DNA of 64,000 nucleotides from Neorhizobium galegae (GTDB lineage Bacteria; Pseudomonadota; Alphaproteobacteria; Rhizobiales; Rhizobiaceae). The stretch is taken from the NCBI RefSeq assembly GCF_021391675.1, contig NZ_CP090095.1, forward strand, positions 3,105,501 to 3,169,500, given 5' to 3'. Below, piece by piece: positions 17,552-25,667 of this stretch (within the stretch, counting starts at the first letter, position 1; every line of letters begins with the position of its first letter). The notes beneath the pieces were generated by a model. The model had not been told where the DNA came from. It searched no databases and saw only the letters and a program-made list of their open reading frames with translations. Both the position numbers and the translations under genes were made by a program.

Positions 17552-18385
17552 ATGAGCCAGCTCGCCGTCAGAAAGCTCCTCGACACCGACCTCATCAAGG
17601 TCCGCGACGTCGTGTGCAACGGCGAGTGTCGGCACCGGAGCGGCGAGGAATGCTCGCATGCGACGAGCCTCGTCTTCCCCTATCGCGGCGTCTTCATGCG
17701 CCATGTCGGCAGCGACGACACGGTGGCGGAGGCCAACCAGGTCCTGTTCTTCAACTGCGACGAGGCCTACCAGATCAGCCACCCGGTCGAAGGCGGCGAT
17801 TCCTGCCTCAGCATGGACGTGCCCCAAGCAATGCTGGAGGAACTGGTCCCGGCCGAGCACCGCAATCCCAAGGGATCGCGCTTCGTCTTCAACAAGCAGC
17901 GGCTGAGGATCGACGAGCGCGCCCAGGCGCTGGTGGCGCTGCTGCGCCACAGCCTGATGCGCGGCGCCGCCGAGACGCTGGAAGCCGAGACGCTCGCCAT
18001 GACGCTGGTGCGCCGCTCCGTCGGCGTGCGGACCGCCCGCGCGGCGACCGCCAGCGCCGGACGGCAGAAGCTGGTGGACCGCGCCAAGCTTGCCCTCTCC
18101 TCCGATCTCGCGCGCCGCTGGACGCTCGCCGAGATCGCCGGTGAAACCGGCGTCTCACCGGTCTATCTGACCCAGGTCTTCCAGCAGGTGGAGGGCACGC
18201 CGCTCTATCGCTACCAGCTTCGCCTCAGGCTGGCCCGGGCGCTCGACCTGCTCGGCACCTATGACGACCTGACCGACCTTGGCCTCGAGCTCGGCTTTTC
18301 GAGCCACAGCCATTTTTCCTCGGCCTTCCGGCAGGCCTATGGCCGCACGCCGGCGGAATTCCAGCGATTTGCGGGGCTGAGATAG
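17552..18385 (+). CDS. AraC-family transcriptional regulator with a Cys/His-rich N-terminus
   Basis: 277 residues. The C-terminal double helix-turn-helix (about 180-275) is clear: RRWTLAEIAGETGVSPVYLTQ and, for the second helix, LGLELGFSSHSHFSSAFRQA followed by YGRTPAEFQRF. The N-terminal part has an AraC-type sensing domain with FPYRGVFMRHVG. It is preceded by the cluster C22-x3-C26-x-H28-x5-C34-x-H36, and C69 and C85 follow, which could bind metal or act in redox sensing. It is followed on the same strand by a Cys-rich mini-protein and a DUF1127 gene. The ligand and targets are unknown. Confidence 0.88.
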   Translation: MSQLAVRKLLDTDLIKVRDVVCNGECRHRSGEECSHATSLVFPYRGVFMRHVGSDDTVAEANQVLFFNCDEAYQISHPVEGGDSCLSMDVPQAMLEELVPAEHRNPKGSRFVFNKQRLRIDERAQALVALLRHSLMRGAAETLEAETLAMTLVRRSVGVRTARAATASAGRQKLVDRAKLALSSDLARRWTLAEIAGETGVSPVYLTQVFQQVEGTPLYRYQLRLRLARALDLLGTYDDLTDLGLELGFSSHSHFSSAFRQAYGRTPAEFQRFAGLR

Positions 18386-18476
18386 CAGGGCGCAAAGTCG
18401 CTAAAGATTCTGACAGCGGAAGACCCCGGCAAAATGCTTTTCTTCTCCCGTAACGTCCACATCGGGAGATGCCACC

Positions 18477-18638
18477 ATGAAAGAGAACACCTGCGCCGCC
18501 TGCGACTGCGAACTCGATTCGACCCGGATCGCGGTGAAGATCGGCGGCAAGACGGTCGAAGTCTGCTGCGAGGAATGCGCCGAAGCACTGCGGGAAGCGG
18601 AAGTCGCGACCCGCTCAGCCCAGGCAGCCAGCAAATAA
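18477..18638 (+). CDS. 53-residue Cys-rich putative metal-binding protein
   Basis: A small gene with ATG at 18477 and TAA at 18636-18638. The protein begins MKENTCAACDCELDSTRIAV and continues with a compact beta hairpin and VCCEECAEALREAE, so it has C6-x2-C9-x-C11 and C30-C31-x2-C34. This treble-clef-like pair of Cys motifs resembles TRASH/YHS-type metal-binding mini-proteins. GGGAG lies 9 bases upstream of the start. It sits 91 bases after the AraC gene, so it may be its target or partner (inference). Confidence 0.65.
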   Translation: MKENTCAACDCELDSTRIAVKIGGKTVEVCCEECAEALREAEVATRSAQAASK

Positions 18639-18669
18639 ACGGTCGCCAACACCCAAACAACCGACATCG

Positions 18670-18720
18670 AGGCGGGCGACAGCCGCCCGCCTCCTGAACG
18701 CCGGCCGCGGATCGGCCGGC
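18670..18720 (+). repeat. Two tandem GC-rich hairpins in the leader of the DUF1127 gene
   Basis: Stem 1: AGGCGGGC (18670-18677) with GCCCGCCT (18685-18692). Stem 2: GCCGGCCG (18700-18707) with CGGCCGGC (18713-18720). Neither is followed by a T-run. They sit just before the AGGAG ribosome site of the DUF1127 gene, so they could stabilise the transcript end or control translation. Confidence 0.5.
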
Positions 18721-18740
18721 ATCCCTTCAGGAGAAAGATC

Positions 18741-19049
18741 ATGAAGAACGAGAACCGGGCGGTCTTTGACCGCGCATCGGAACGCTATCACCTTGCCTTG
18801 GAGCTGTTGCCAGCGACGAAGCCCAAGCCAGTAGAAACGGAGGATGCGGCAGACGTCGAAACATCATCTCTGCGCCGCCTGATCGCCGTCATCGCGCTGA
18901 AGCTTCGCCAGCACAGTAACCGGCTGGCGCTGCTCGAGCTGACCGATGATCAGTTGAAGGATATTGGCGTTTCGCGCAGTCAGGCCTATGGCGATTTCAG
19001 CCGCTGCCGCCGCAGCGACGCGCACGGGCTGGAACGAAAATGCCTTTGA
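18741..19049 (+). CDS. DUF1127 protein
   Basis: 102 residues. The C-terminal 45 residues form the small Arg-rich DUF1127 domain: NRLALLELTDDQLKDIGVSRSQAYGDFSR. The N-terminal half is a variable linker. DUF1127 proteins in Agrobacterium and Rhodobacter affect RNA turnover, phosphate and carbon metabolism (recalled). AGGAG lies 8 bases upstream of the ATG. The 238 bases that follow are unusually A/T-rich and hold no gene I can support. Confidence 0.82.
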   Translation: MKNENRAVFDRASERYHLALELLPATKPKPVETEDAADVETSSLRRLIAVIALKLRQHSNRLALLELTDDQLKDIGVSRSQAYGDFSRCRRSDAHGLERKCL

Positions 19050-19287
19050 AATCCTGTAGAAATAGGCGAGGCAAAGACATTCCGAAATAAATCTGAGTCA
19101 TGGTCGGAATCGTAGCGACTATCCCACAAGTCAAATCATCGTCAAAGTTTCGCTTTATTTGTCCCTATTGCTGCGGTGCAAAACAAATATCCGCACCATA
19201 AAAATAAAACTCTGGATCAAGCCGTGCATCGAGCGAGATGTATTTGCCGGTTCCACAGAAAATAGAAAACTTAGGGACGCTCAAGAT

Positions 19288-20073
19288 ATGAATTCAAGCC
19301 TCCGGAAGTTCATCTTTCATGACCTGCAGACGATCGAGGGCTATATTGACCCCCCCGACGCGCTGGTTTTCCTGTCTCTTCTGCAGGCACAAAAGAACAA
19401 TGGGTTGGACGGGGGCGTTGCCGAGATCGGCGTCTTCTACGGACGCTCCTATTTCCTTCTGAAGAAGGTCAATAACGGCGAGGACAAGATCCTGGCGATC
19501 GATCTCTTCGATATCGGCCGGGCGTCGGACGGGGCGCCGACGCAATACGGCCAGTTCCTCGCCAATGGCCGGCGGCTGGGTTTGGACGTGGACGAGGAGC
19601 TGATCATCAAGGGCGACAGCACCCTGATGCAGGCCGACGAGATTACCAGCAAGGTCGGCCGCACCCGCTTCTTCAGCATCGACGGCGGCCATACGCTGCA
19701 ACATATCGCGGCCGACAGCCGGCTTGCGACGGACACGCTCGCCGACCACGGCATCATCGCCTTCGACGATACGTTCAATCCCGCCTGGCCGGAGGTGACC
19801 GTCGGTGTCGCGGACTTCCTGCGGGAGCGCAAGGACACGTTCTCGACCTTCTGCATGACCAAGTACAAGACCTATGTCTGCCGCAAAGAATTCCATGAAT
19901 TCTATTTGAAGGCGATCACCGAGGCCTCGGACCTCCTTGCCTTCGACCATGTGGAAACGGAATTCCTCGGCTCGAAAGTGGCACGGCTGCACAATCCGAT
20001 GAGCCGTCGCATGGTCTATGAATTGATGGTACGGTCGGGCATGCGGGCCTTTTCGGAGCGCGTATACCGGTAG
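19288..20073 (+). CDS. Class I SAM-dependent methyltransferase (Methyltransf_24 type)
   Basis: 261 residues. Motif I is GGVAEIGVFYGRSYFLLKKV (about residues 37-56). The acidic ribose contact is KILAIDLFDIG, and a later SIDGGHTLQHIAAD and HGIIAFDDTF give the metal/substrate loop found in cephalosporin-hydroxylase-like and TylF-like methyltransferases. Such enzymes often modify surface sugars or secondary metabolites; the acceptor is unknown. I chose the ATG at 19288 (MNSSLRKF); upstream codons are in A/T-rich sequence with poor coding character. No glycosyltransferase neighbours are present. Confidence 0.78.
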   Translation: MNSSLRKFIFHDLQTIEGYIDPPDALVFLSLLQAQKNNGLDGGVAEIGVFYGRSYFLLKKVNNGEDKILAIDLFDIGRASDGAPTQYGQFLANGRRLGLDVDEELIIKGDSTLMQADEITSKVGRTRFFSIDGGHTLQHIAADSRLATDTLADHGIIAFDDTFNPAWPEVTVGVADFLRERKDTFSTFCMTKYKTYVCRKEFHEFYLKAITEASDLLAFDHVETEFLGSKVARLHNPMSRRMVYELMVRSGMRAFSERVYR

Positions 20074-20332
20074 GCACCGTCCTCTACGGGTTCGCTGAAA
20101 AGCTTGCGGTTCGCCCTCGTAACGGGACAACCCCGTGCGGTCCTTCACCTTTTCGCTGTCTTGTGAAAGCCAGTCGGATTTGCTCTATTTCCGATTGCAC
20201 GGCTGCATGGACCGAATATCCGCCAGCCTTGCAATCGTCGAGGTCGTTGGCTGTCCATCGACGTCTTTCAGGGCGAATAGGCGGGAGGGCATGTTGCGCA
20301 TTGGAGAATGGCATCGGCGATACCGGCTGTCT

Positions 20333-21037
20333 ATGTCCGGTCGAGGGCTGGCAACCGCCTTCCTGTGGCTCGCGTCCATAGCCTCCGTGCCGGCATTCGC
20401 GCAGGAGGTCGCCGTCGCCACGCCGGGGAAAGATTTCCGCGAGAGCTATGACGAAAGCGCTCCGGTCTCAGGAGGCGTGGTCGTCGGCCTGAGGCTCGGC
20501 GATACGCCCGGAAAGCTCGATCCCGACAACGTACGCTTCGCCATGACGCAAAAAACACTGGTATGCGTCCGCGCCCTGACGCGCGACGGCCGCTACTCGG
20601 CCAACAACGAATATACAATCACGAGTACGCAGACGGCGAAAAGCGTCCGGATTTTCCCCGTGACGAAAATCCATGCGGCGGCGCTGGCCGGCTACGATGG
20701 GCGCGACTACGCGCTCAAGGTCTTCGAGGCGAAAGGCAAGGACTGCATTCCGGAAGACGCAGTGCATTTCCCTCAACTCGGACCCCGCGGGAATTCCGAC
20801 GTACTGACTATCATGATCAATGCGAGCTCCCGAAGGGTCAGCCTGGAGGCGCCGGCAGGCGCTACCGATATCGTCTGCGGCGCGCCGGCCGGCGGGGCGC
20901 GGATCGCCTTCGACCAGGAATGCCGGGTCAATATCCACGGCATCCAGGATGAGGTGGCCCGCTTCGTTATCGCCATGGATGACGGCTTCGACACCGAAAA
21001 GGAACCGGTGCTCGTGTCGCTGAGACGCAATAGATGA
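20333..21037 (+). CDS. Secreted protein, first gene of an envelope protease module (unrecognised family)
   Basis: 234 residues. A standard signal peptide (about 1-25, LATAFLWLASIASVPAFA then QE) is followed by a soluble, beta-rich mature protein. It has four Cys residues (LVCVRAL, KDCIPED, DIVCGAP, QECRVN) that could form two disulfides in the periplasm. I do not recognise the family. The start at 20333 gives a compact signal peptide; an in-frame ATG at 20291 would lengthen the n-region, and neither has a well-spaced ribosome site. Its stop overlaps the next gene by four bases (ATGA), and that gene overlaps the protease gene the same way, so the three are a translationally coupled operon. Confidence 0.6.
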   Translation: MSGRGLATAFLWLASIASVPAFAQEVAVATPGKDFRESYDESAPVSGGVVVGLRLGDTPGKLDPDNVRFAMTQKTLVCVRALTRDGRYSANNEYTITSTQTAKSVRIFPVTKIHAAALAGYDGRDYALKVFEAKGKDCIPEDAVHFPQLGPRGNSDVLTIMINASSRRVSLEAPAGATDIVCGAPAGGARIAFDQECRVNIHGIQDEVARFVIAMDDGFDTEKEPVLVSLRRNR

Positions 21038-22047
21038 AGATCGTGGGCAAGCGCGTTTCGACCGGAGCGAAATGGCTGGCAACCGAGGTCGCCAGGTACC
21101 TGAGTACGAAAGGCGCGACGAACCTGATCATCATCGCGCTTATCCTGACCTCCATCGCATTCCTCGCGCTTCGGCAACTGTCCAGATCCGAGCTCTACGC
21201 CTCCGTCGATGCCGTCTCCGAACTGGTGCGCTTCCGCGCGGTCAGGCCGTTGATCGCCACGATCCCGCTGACCGACGCGACGTTGATCGCGTCGGCGGAA
21301 GGCTGCGTCGGATTGGCCGGCGATCCCTCACCGCGCGTCACCGGCCTCCTGCAGCCCTCGGAAGGCGCTATCGTCAGCTATCGCGCCGGCGCCGGCCGGA
21401 TCGCCATTCAGATCGTCGGCGGCAGGCTTGTCAGCGAAAACGGAGCGAGGATCGCGGCCACCTTCCAATCTTCCGGCCGAGCAGACTGCGACCTCGTGGA
21501 GCCCGTGACGGTGCGGATCAACAACGCCGACGAACTGGTCCGGCCGCTGCCGATCGCCGGCCCGGCCGATATCGGACAGGAATTCGGCGTGCCCACCATG
21601 CCGACCGGAACGGCCTCCTCCCGCATCTACGACATCATGTGGGAAGGGCGCGTAAGGGTCTTCAACCGCACCTATTTCAGCGAACGGCTCGTGCCGGTGG
21701 CGGACGCCGAATTTCCGCTTCCCATCGGCAGCCGCCTGTCCGGCGGCGACAACCTGGATCCGAAGCAGCCGGTAGACCCGGCGATTGCCGCCTGGTACGG
21801 CGCCGCGATTCCGGGCGAGAAAGGGTTGCAGATTTCGGCGACGACCATATCGAAGACCCTTCAGCTCTACCGGCCCGGCACCCGCCGGGACGAGATGGAA
21901 ACGCTCGGCCTCAGCCTGCTGACCAGCACATTCGCGGATTCGCTCGCACTCATCATTATCGGCTTTGTCGTCGTGTTCGGCGGCGTGCTGGGAGCCGTCG
22001 CGAGCTGGATGGGACTTTGGCGCAATCCGGAGGAAAAGCACGAATGA
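21034..22047 (+). CDS. Two-helix inner-membrane protein with a large periplasmic domain (unrecognised family)
   Basis: 337 residues. One membrane helix lies near the N-terminus (about 31-47, LIIIALILTSIAFLALR) and one near the C-terminus (about 304-326, LALIIIGFVVVFGGVLGAVAS). They enclose a predicted periplasmic domain of about 250 residues with two Cys (EGCVGLA, RADCDLV). The ends are short and charged (cytoplasmic). No known motif is visible. It starts inside the last codons of the upstream secreted-protein gene (ATGA) and ends the same way in the protease gene, implying a complex in which it anchors two periplasmic partners (inference). Confidence 0.65.
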   Translation: MKIVGKRVSTGAKWLATEVARYLSTKGATNLIIIALILTSIAFLALRQLSRSELYASVDAVSELVRFRAVRPLIATIPLTDATLIASAEGCVGLAGDPSPRVTGLLQPSEGAIVSYRAGAGRIAIQIVGGRLVSENGARIAATFQSSGRADCDLVEPVTVRINNADELVRPLPIAGPADIGQEFGVPTMPTGTASSRIYDIMWEGRVRVFNRTYFSERLVPVADAEFPLPIGSRLSGGDNLDPKQPVDPAIAAWYGAAIPGEKGLQISATTISKTLQLYRPGTRRDEMETLGLSLLTSTFADSLALIIIGFVVVFGGVLGAVASWMGLWRNPEEKHE

Positions 22048-23174
22048 GGCGCTTTTCCCGTCCAATCGGCATTGCATTGGGACTTGCTGCCCTGCTTCTC
22101 TCCGACGCCCGGGCGGAACCCGTATCGGTCCGCTCGCGCAATGGCGAGATCGGGCAGGCCTGGCTGTTCGGCTCGGCAGGCATCAATCCCGGCGAATGCT
22201 GGCTCGCCGTTCCCGCCCATGTCGTCGCCTCGCCGGAAACCAAGGAGTTGCAGCCGTTCTTCTTCACCGATCGGAATGCGGTGGGCGGAGAAAGCGCACG
22301 ACCGGTCTCCGGCGCCATCGATGCTCCGAAGACGCCCATGGAGGAGCGCGCCGCCGACCTCGCCTTCGCCCGCGTCGCAAGCGGACGCAAGGACGGCGCC
22401 TGCCTGTCACGGCTCGGCCCGCCCACCTTCGTCTACAACAACCTGCTTGCCTCGGCTCCGCGCATGAACGTCTTCAGCATGCTGAGGACCAGCTACGGAA
22501 ATTTCGAAGTGGCACTGAAGCGCGGCGGCGTCGATGAATTCGGCGGCGCCATCCTGCAGTTCCAAGTGCCCGACCCCGCCGACAAGAGCTTTCTGCAGAA
22601 AGGGCTCAGCGGAGCGATCGTCATGAGCGAGCGCTCCGGAAGCCCTGTCCCCTTCGCGATGATCACCCGGGTACCGGCCGATCAATCCGGCGTCATGGCG
22701 ATACGCTTCGACTACATCCGCGAGCGGTTTGCGGCGATCGACAGTCACGACTCCGCAAAGCGGCGCGGCAGCCGCGCGGCCGGCGATGGCGTGCCGTATA
22801 CCGTGTTGGGCTACACCGCGCTGCTCCTGAAGGGCAGCGACGGCCCCTCCGCGCTCCAGTCGGGCTCCGGCTGCTTCCGGGCCGCGGCGGACGGCGGGCG
22901 CAGCGACATCGAACTGATGATCGAACTGGCCGACAAACTTGACCGGATCGAGACGATCGAACTCCAGCACCAGGGAAGCTGCGCCGGCACACCAAAGACA
23001 TTCTGGGTCGAGGAGCGCCGGCCGGGAGACGGCGCCTGGAACTATGTCGGCAAATGCCAGACCGGCAGTGCCGGGGCACCCCCGTGCCGCGTCAACCTCA
23101 ACGGACCTCGGCAGCTTCGCCTGCGGATCGAGGCGAAGGAACCGGTAAGCCTGTCCGGCATGAAGCTGCGCTGA
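22044..23174 (+). CDS. Periplasmic trypsin-fold serine protease-like protein with a C-terminal beta domain
   Basis: 376 residues. The signal peptide spans about 1-24 (ALGLAALLLS, ending ARA). The chymotrypsin-type order H-D-S is visible: H59 in LAVPAHVVAS, D105 in RAADLAFARV and S189 in QKGLSGAIVM. The usual GxSGG is GLSGA here. The C-terminal 110 residues (from about 265) are a Cys-rich beta domain with four Cys, resembling a discoidin-like sandwich. I chose the ATG at 22044, which overlaps the upstream stop. It is the last gene of the three-gene coupled operon and converges with a fourth exported-protein gene 10 bases away. Substrates are unknown; activity is inferred from the triad. Confidence 0.65.
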   Translation: MRRFSRPIGIALGLAALLLSDARAEPVSVRSRNGEIGQAWLFGSAGINPGECWLAVPAHVVASPETKELQPFFFTDRNAVGGESARPVSGAIDAPKTPMEERAADLAFARVASGRKDGACLSRLGPPTFVYNNLLASAPRMNVFSMLRTSYGNFEVALKRGGVDEFGGAILQFQVPDPADKSFLQKGLSGAIVMSERSGSPVPFAMITRVPADQSGVMAIRFDYIRERFAAIDSHDSAKRRGSRAAGDGVPYTVLGYTALLLKGSDGPSALQSGSGCFRAAADGGRSDIELMIELADKLDRIETIELQHQGSCAGTPKTFWVEERRPGDGAWNYVGKCQTGSAGAPPCRVNLNGPRQLRLRIEAKEPVSLSGMKLR

Positions 23175-23184
23175 GGTCGGCGCG

Positions 23185-23865
23185 TCAAAGCAGCTTGGCG
23201 GACACCGCGAAAGGCCAGGCATCCGCGCATTGGAACGTGCCGGCAAGTTCGGAACCGGCCTTCAACTGGATGTTGAGCGAACACTCGCCCTGCGGCAGGT
23301 TGGCCCGGCCGAGCCAGGTCAGGCGGGAGCCGACGATGGTCGTCTTTCCCTTGTAATTGTTGTTTCGGTCATTGAGGCCCACCATCGGATACCAGACTGA
23401 ATTGCTCGTACCCGGTTCGGCTCCGTCAATCTCGAAGATCAGGCCGTTCTGCATCAGCTGCCAGCTGCGCATGATGTACGAGCGCTCCAGTTCGGCCATC
23501 TTCTTCTCGTTGCCGGACGCGGCCTTGATGGCCGCCGTGAGCTGGGGCGGGATCTCCACCGAGAAGCGGATCTGCGGCAGGGTCGCTACGGCGGTGCGCA
23601 GTCCGAGATTGCGAATATCGGCATTGTCGCTGTCGAGCGCGAGGCGGGTGCAGATGCGCTGGATGGCAGCGTCACCCCCGGCGACCGCCTTCTCCACATA
23701 GGCAAGCCGCAGGTCCGGATCCGGATCGTTGCATTGCTCCCGCCAGGCCTTGAGCTCTCCGGCCCGATCCTGGGCATCCTGCGCCAGTGCCAGCGCCGGC
23801 GCAAACAAAACGAAAAACATCGCCAGACCCCTGGCGCGGCGCATCCCGGAAGCACGTTTTTTCAT
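23185..23865 (-). CDS. Exported protein convergent to the protease operon (unrecognised family)
   Basis: 226 residues. The signal peptide spans about 1-28 (LAMFFVLFAPALALA then QD). The mature part has a helical N-terminal half (ELKAWREQC, LRLAYVEKAVAGGDAAIQRIC) reminiscent of short helical repeats and a beta-rich C-terminal half (GQ-type strands, GRANLPQGECSLNIQLK, GTFQCADAWPF) with paired Cys. I do not recognise the family. I chose the ATG at 23865; the longer frame begins in A/T-rich non-coding sequence. Being exported, Cys-paired and adjacent to the protease genes, it may be their substrate, inhibitor or partner (inference). Confidence 0.65.
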   Translation of the reverse strand: MKKRASGMRRARGLAMFFVLFAPALALAQDAQDRAGELKAWREQCNDPDPDLRLAYVEKAVAGGDAAIQRICTRLALDSDNADIRNLGLRTAVATLPQIRFSVEIPPQLTAAIKAASGNEKKMAELERSYIMRSWQLMQNGLIFEIDGAEPGTSNSVWYPMVGLNDRNNNYKGKTTIVGSRLTWLGRANLPQGECSLNIQLKAGSELAGTFQCADAWPFAVSAKLL

Positions 23866-23964
23866 AGCACCTGTCCCCTCGTAGCAAGCCATTGCTGGCG
23901 CAGATCCCCTCCTATCGTTAAATTGCAAGTCGGGTGCTTTCAATACCAACAATCGAAGCAGATA

Positions 23965-23982
23965 CATTACTAAAACGTAATG
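23965..23982. promoter_or_regulatory. Inverted repeat between the exported-protein gene and rpoH
   Basis: CATTAC-N6-GTAATG, perfect 6-bp arms in an A/T-rich stretch about 100 bases upstream of the minus-strand exported-protein gene. It could be an operator for that gene. CTTGAA at 24003-24008, overlapping a GAATC site, resembles the -35 of a heat-shock promoter and may belong to rpoH, but the -10 is unconvincing. Confidence 0.35.
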
Positions 23983-24142
23983 ATATAACGCTTCCGTGAT
24001 CACTTGAATCACTGTTCTGCCGTACTTATCTGTCACTTGGGTCGGTGTGGGGTCGAAAATGACCCGCGCCGCTTGGCTCGCCTTCAGCATGCACAGCTAG
24101 ATCAAAAAGGGAGCCGATATATAGATCGGAAAGGGGTGCTTT

Positions 24143-25045
24143 ATGGCCCGCAATACTCTGCCTTCCATTACCGCCGGTGAAGCCGGCCTCAACCGCTATC
24201 TCGACGAAATCCGCAAGTTTCCCATGCTGGAACCGCAGCAGGAATACATGCTGGCGAAACGGTATGCCGAACATGCCGACCGGGATGCGGCCCACAAGCT
24301 GGTCACCAGCCATCTGCGTCTCGTGGCGAAGATCGCCATGGGTTATCGCGGTTATGGCCTGCCGATCGGCGAAGTCGTGTCCGAAGGCAATGTCGGCCTG
24401 ATGCAGGCCGTCAAGAAATTCGACCCGGAACGCGGTTTCCGCCTGGCCACCTATGCCATGTGGTGGATCAAGGCCTCGATCCAGGAATACATCCTGCGCT
24501 CGTGGTCGCTCGTGAAAATGGGCACCACCGCCAATCAGAAACGCCTGTTCTTCAACCTGCGTCGGCTGAAGGGCAAGATCCAGGCGATCGACGAAGGTGA
24601 TCTGAAGCCCGACCAGGTGGCTGAAATCGCCACCAAGCTGAACGTCTCCGAGGAGGAAGTGGTTTCCATGAACCGCCGCCTTTCGGGCGACGCCTCGCTG
24701 AACGCGCCGATCCGCGCCACCGAAGGCGAATCCGGCCAGTGGCAGGATTGGCTGGTGGACGACCACGAAAGCCAGGAAGCAGTGCTGATCGAGCAGGACG
24801 AGCTCGATACGCGCCGCCGCATGCTGGCCAAGGCCCTGAGCGTGCTGAACGACCGCGAACGCCGCATCTTTGAAGCGCGTCGTCTTTCCGACGATCCGGT
24901 GACGCTCGAGGAGCTGTCGTCCGAGTTCGATATCAGCCGCGAACGCGTCCGGCAGATCGAAGTCCGTGCCTTCGAAAAAGTGCAGGAAGCCGTTCAGAAG
25001 GAAGCGCTCGCCCAGGCGAACGCCCTGCGCGTCGTCGACGCGTAG
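24143..25045 (+). CDS. rpoH: Heat-shock sigma factor RpoH
   Basis: 300-residue sigma-32 family factor that directs RNA polymerase to heat-shock and stress promoters. Region 2 (about 50-120) contains LVTSHLRLVAKIAMGYRGYG, EGNVGLMQAVKKFDPERGFRLATYAMWWIKASIQEY. The RpoH box lies near residues 132-140 (QKRLFFNLR). Region 4 (about 225-285) has LEELSSEFDISRERVRQIEVRAFEKV. The sequence corresponds to RpoH1 of rhizobia. A GGGGTG ribosome site lies 8 bases upstream of the ATG. A strong UUCG-loop terminator follows the stop. Confidence 0.97.
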   Translation: MARNTLPSITAGEAGLNRYLDEIRKFPMLEPQQEYMLAKRYAEHADRDAAHKLVTSHLRLVAKIAMGYRGYGLPIGEVVSEGNVGLMQAVKKFDPERGFRLATYAMWWIKASIQEYILRSWSLVKMGTTANQKRLFFNLRRLKGKIQAIDEGDLKPDQVAEIATKLNVSEEEVVSMNRRLSGDASLNAPIRATEGESGQWQDWLVDDHESQEAVLIEQDELDTRRRMLAKALSVLNDRERRIFEARRLSDDPVTLEELSSEFDISRERVRQIEVRAFEKVQEAVQKEALAQANALRVVDA

Positions 25046-25067
25046 TCCGGCGCGATGCCGACGATAT

Positions 25068-25099
25068 AAAAGGGGCTGCTTCGGCGGCCCCTTTTCTTT
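25068..25099 (+). terminator. Intrinsic terminator of rpoH with a UUCG tetraloop
   Basis: A 12-bp stem (25068-25079 with 25084-25095, one G-T pair) closes the stable loop TTCG and is followed by CTTT. It lies 22 bases after the rpoH stop. Confidence 0.92.
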
Positions 25100-25134
25100 A
25101 TCTGGCATCCGTGAACTCGGTGGGAGAAGCAGGG

Positions 25135-25518
25135 ATGGCACCGCATATTACGCTCAGGGAACTTGCCGGCAGCTATGCCATTGCCCGGCTTCGAGCTGCC
25201 GACCCCATTCCCGCATGGGCGGATGGCGACGGTTTCGTCAGCATCAGCCGCACCGGGGACGAACTCTCGATCGCCTGCCGCGAGGAGCGCGTGCCGTCCG
25301 ACATCAAGCAGGATGGTGGCTGGACCTGCTACAAATTCCAGGGGCCGTTCGCGTTCGACGAAACCGGCATCGTGCTCTCGGTGATCCGACCGCTGTCGGA
25401 AAACGGCATCGGCATTTTCGTGGTCTCCACCTTCGACGGCGACCACCTGCTGATCAAGACGGCCGACAAACCGAAGAGCCGCGAGCTGCTGCAGACCGCA
25501 GGCCACACGCTTCTCTAG
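25135..25518 (+). CDS. ACT-domain protein (COG3603, CASTOR-like)
   Basis: 127 residues. The N-terminus (ITLRELAGSYAIARL) and the segment CREERVPSDIKQDGGWTCYKFQGPFAFDETGI, followed by GIFVVSTFDGDHLLIK, match the small ACT-repeat proteins of COG3603. These usually bind amino acids as allosteric sensors. Two tandem ACT-like halves fit within the length. I chose the ATG at 25135 with GGGAG 9 bases upstream; a GTG at 25111 would add eight residues. No partner enzyme is adjacent; it lies between rpoH and a convergent large membrane protein gene. Confidence 0.8.
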   Translation: MAPHITLRELAGSYAIARLRAADPIPAWADGDGFVSISRTGDELSIACREERVPSDIKQDGGWTCYKFQGPFAFDETGIVLSVIRPLSENGIGIFVVSTFDGDHLLIKTADKPKSRELLQTAGHTLL

Positions 25519-25611
25519 GCGATGCCAGACGAACTGAACCTGATATTCCGCGGCCCAGGGAGTTTTGGACGGGATAGCCTACACGGACCAGGAGGCATTG
25601 CGACCGTCGTG

Positions 25612-25641
25612 AAAAAACCGGCGATGTTTCCAGCGCCGGTT
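25612..25641 (-). terminator. Minus-strand terminator after the 882-residue membrane protein gene
   Basis: AACCGGCG (25616-25623) pairs with CGCCGGTT (25634-25641). On the minus strand the stem is followed by TTTT, as an intrinsic terminator requires. It lies about 30 bases beyond the stop of the gene. Confidence 0.72.
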
Positions 25642-25667
25642 CCTGAATGCCTATTGAGTCACAGCTG

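Noticed and set aside
24003..24040. Heat-shock promoter before rpoH
   Set aside because: CTTGAA is present but no convincing -10 at the right distance, so only mentioned as a possibility.
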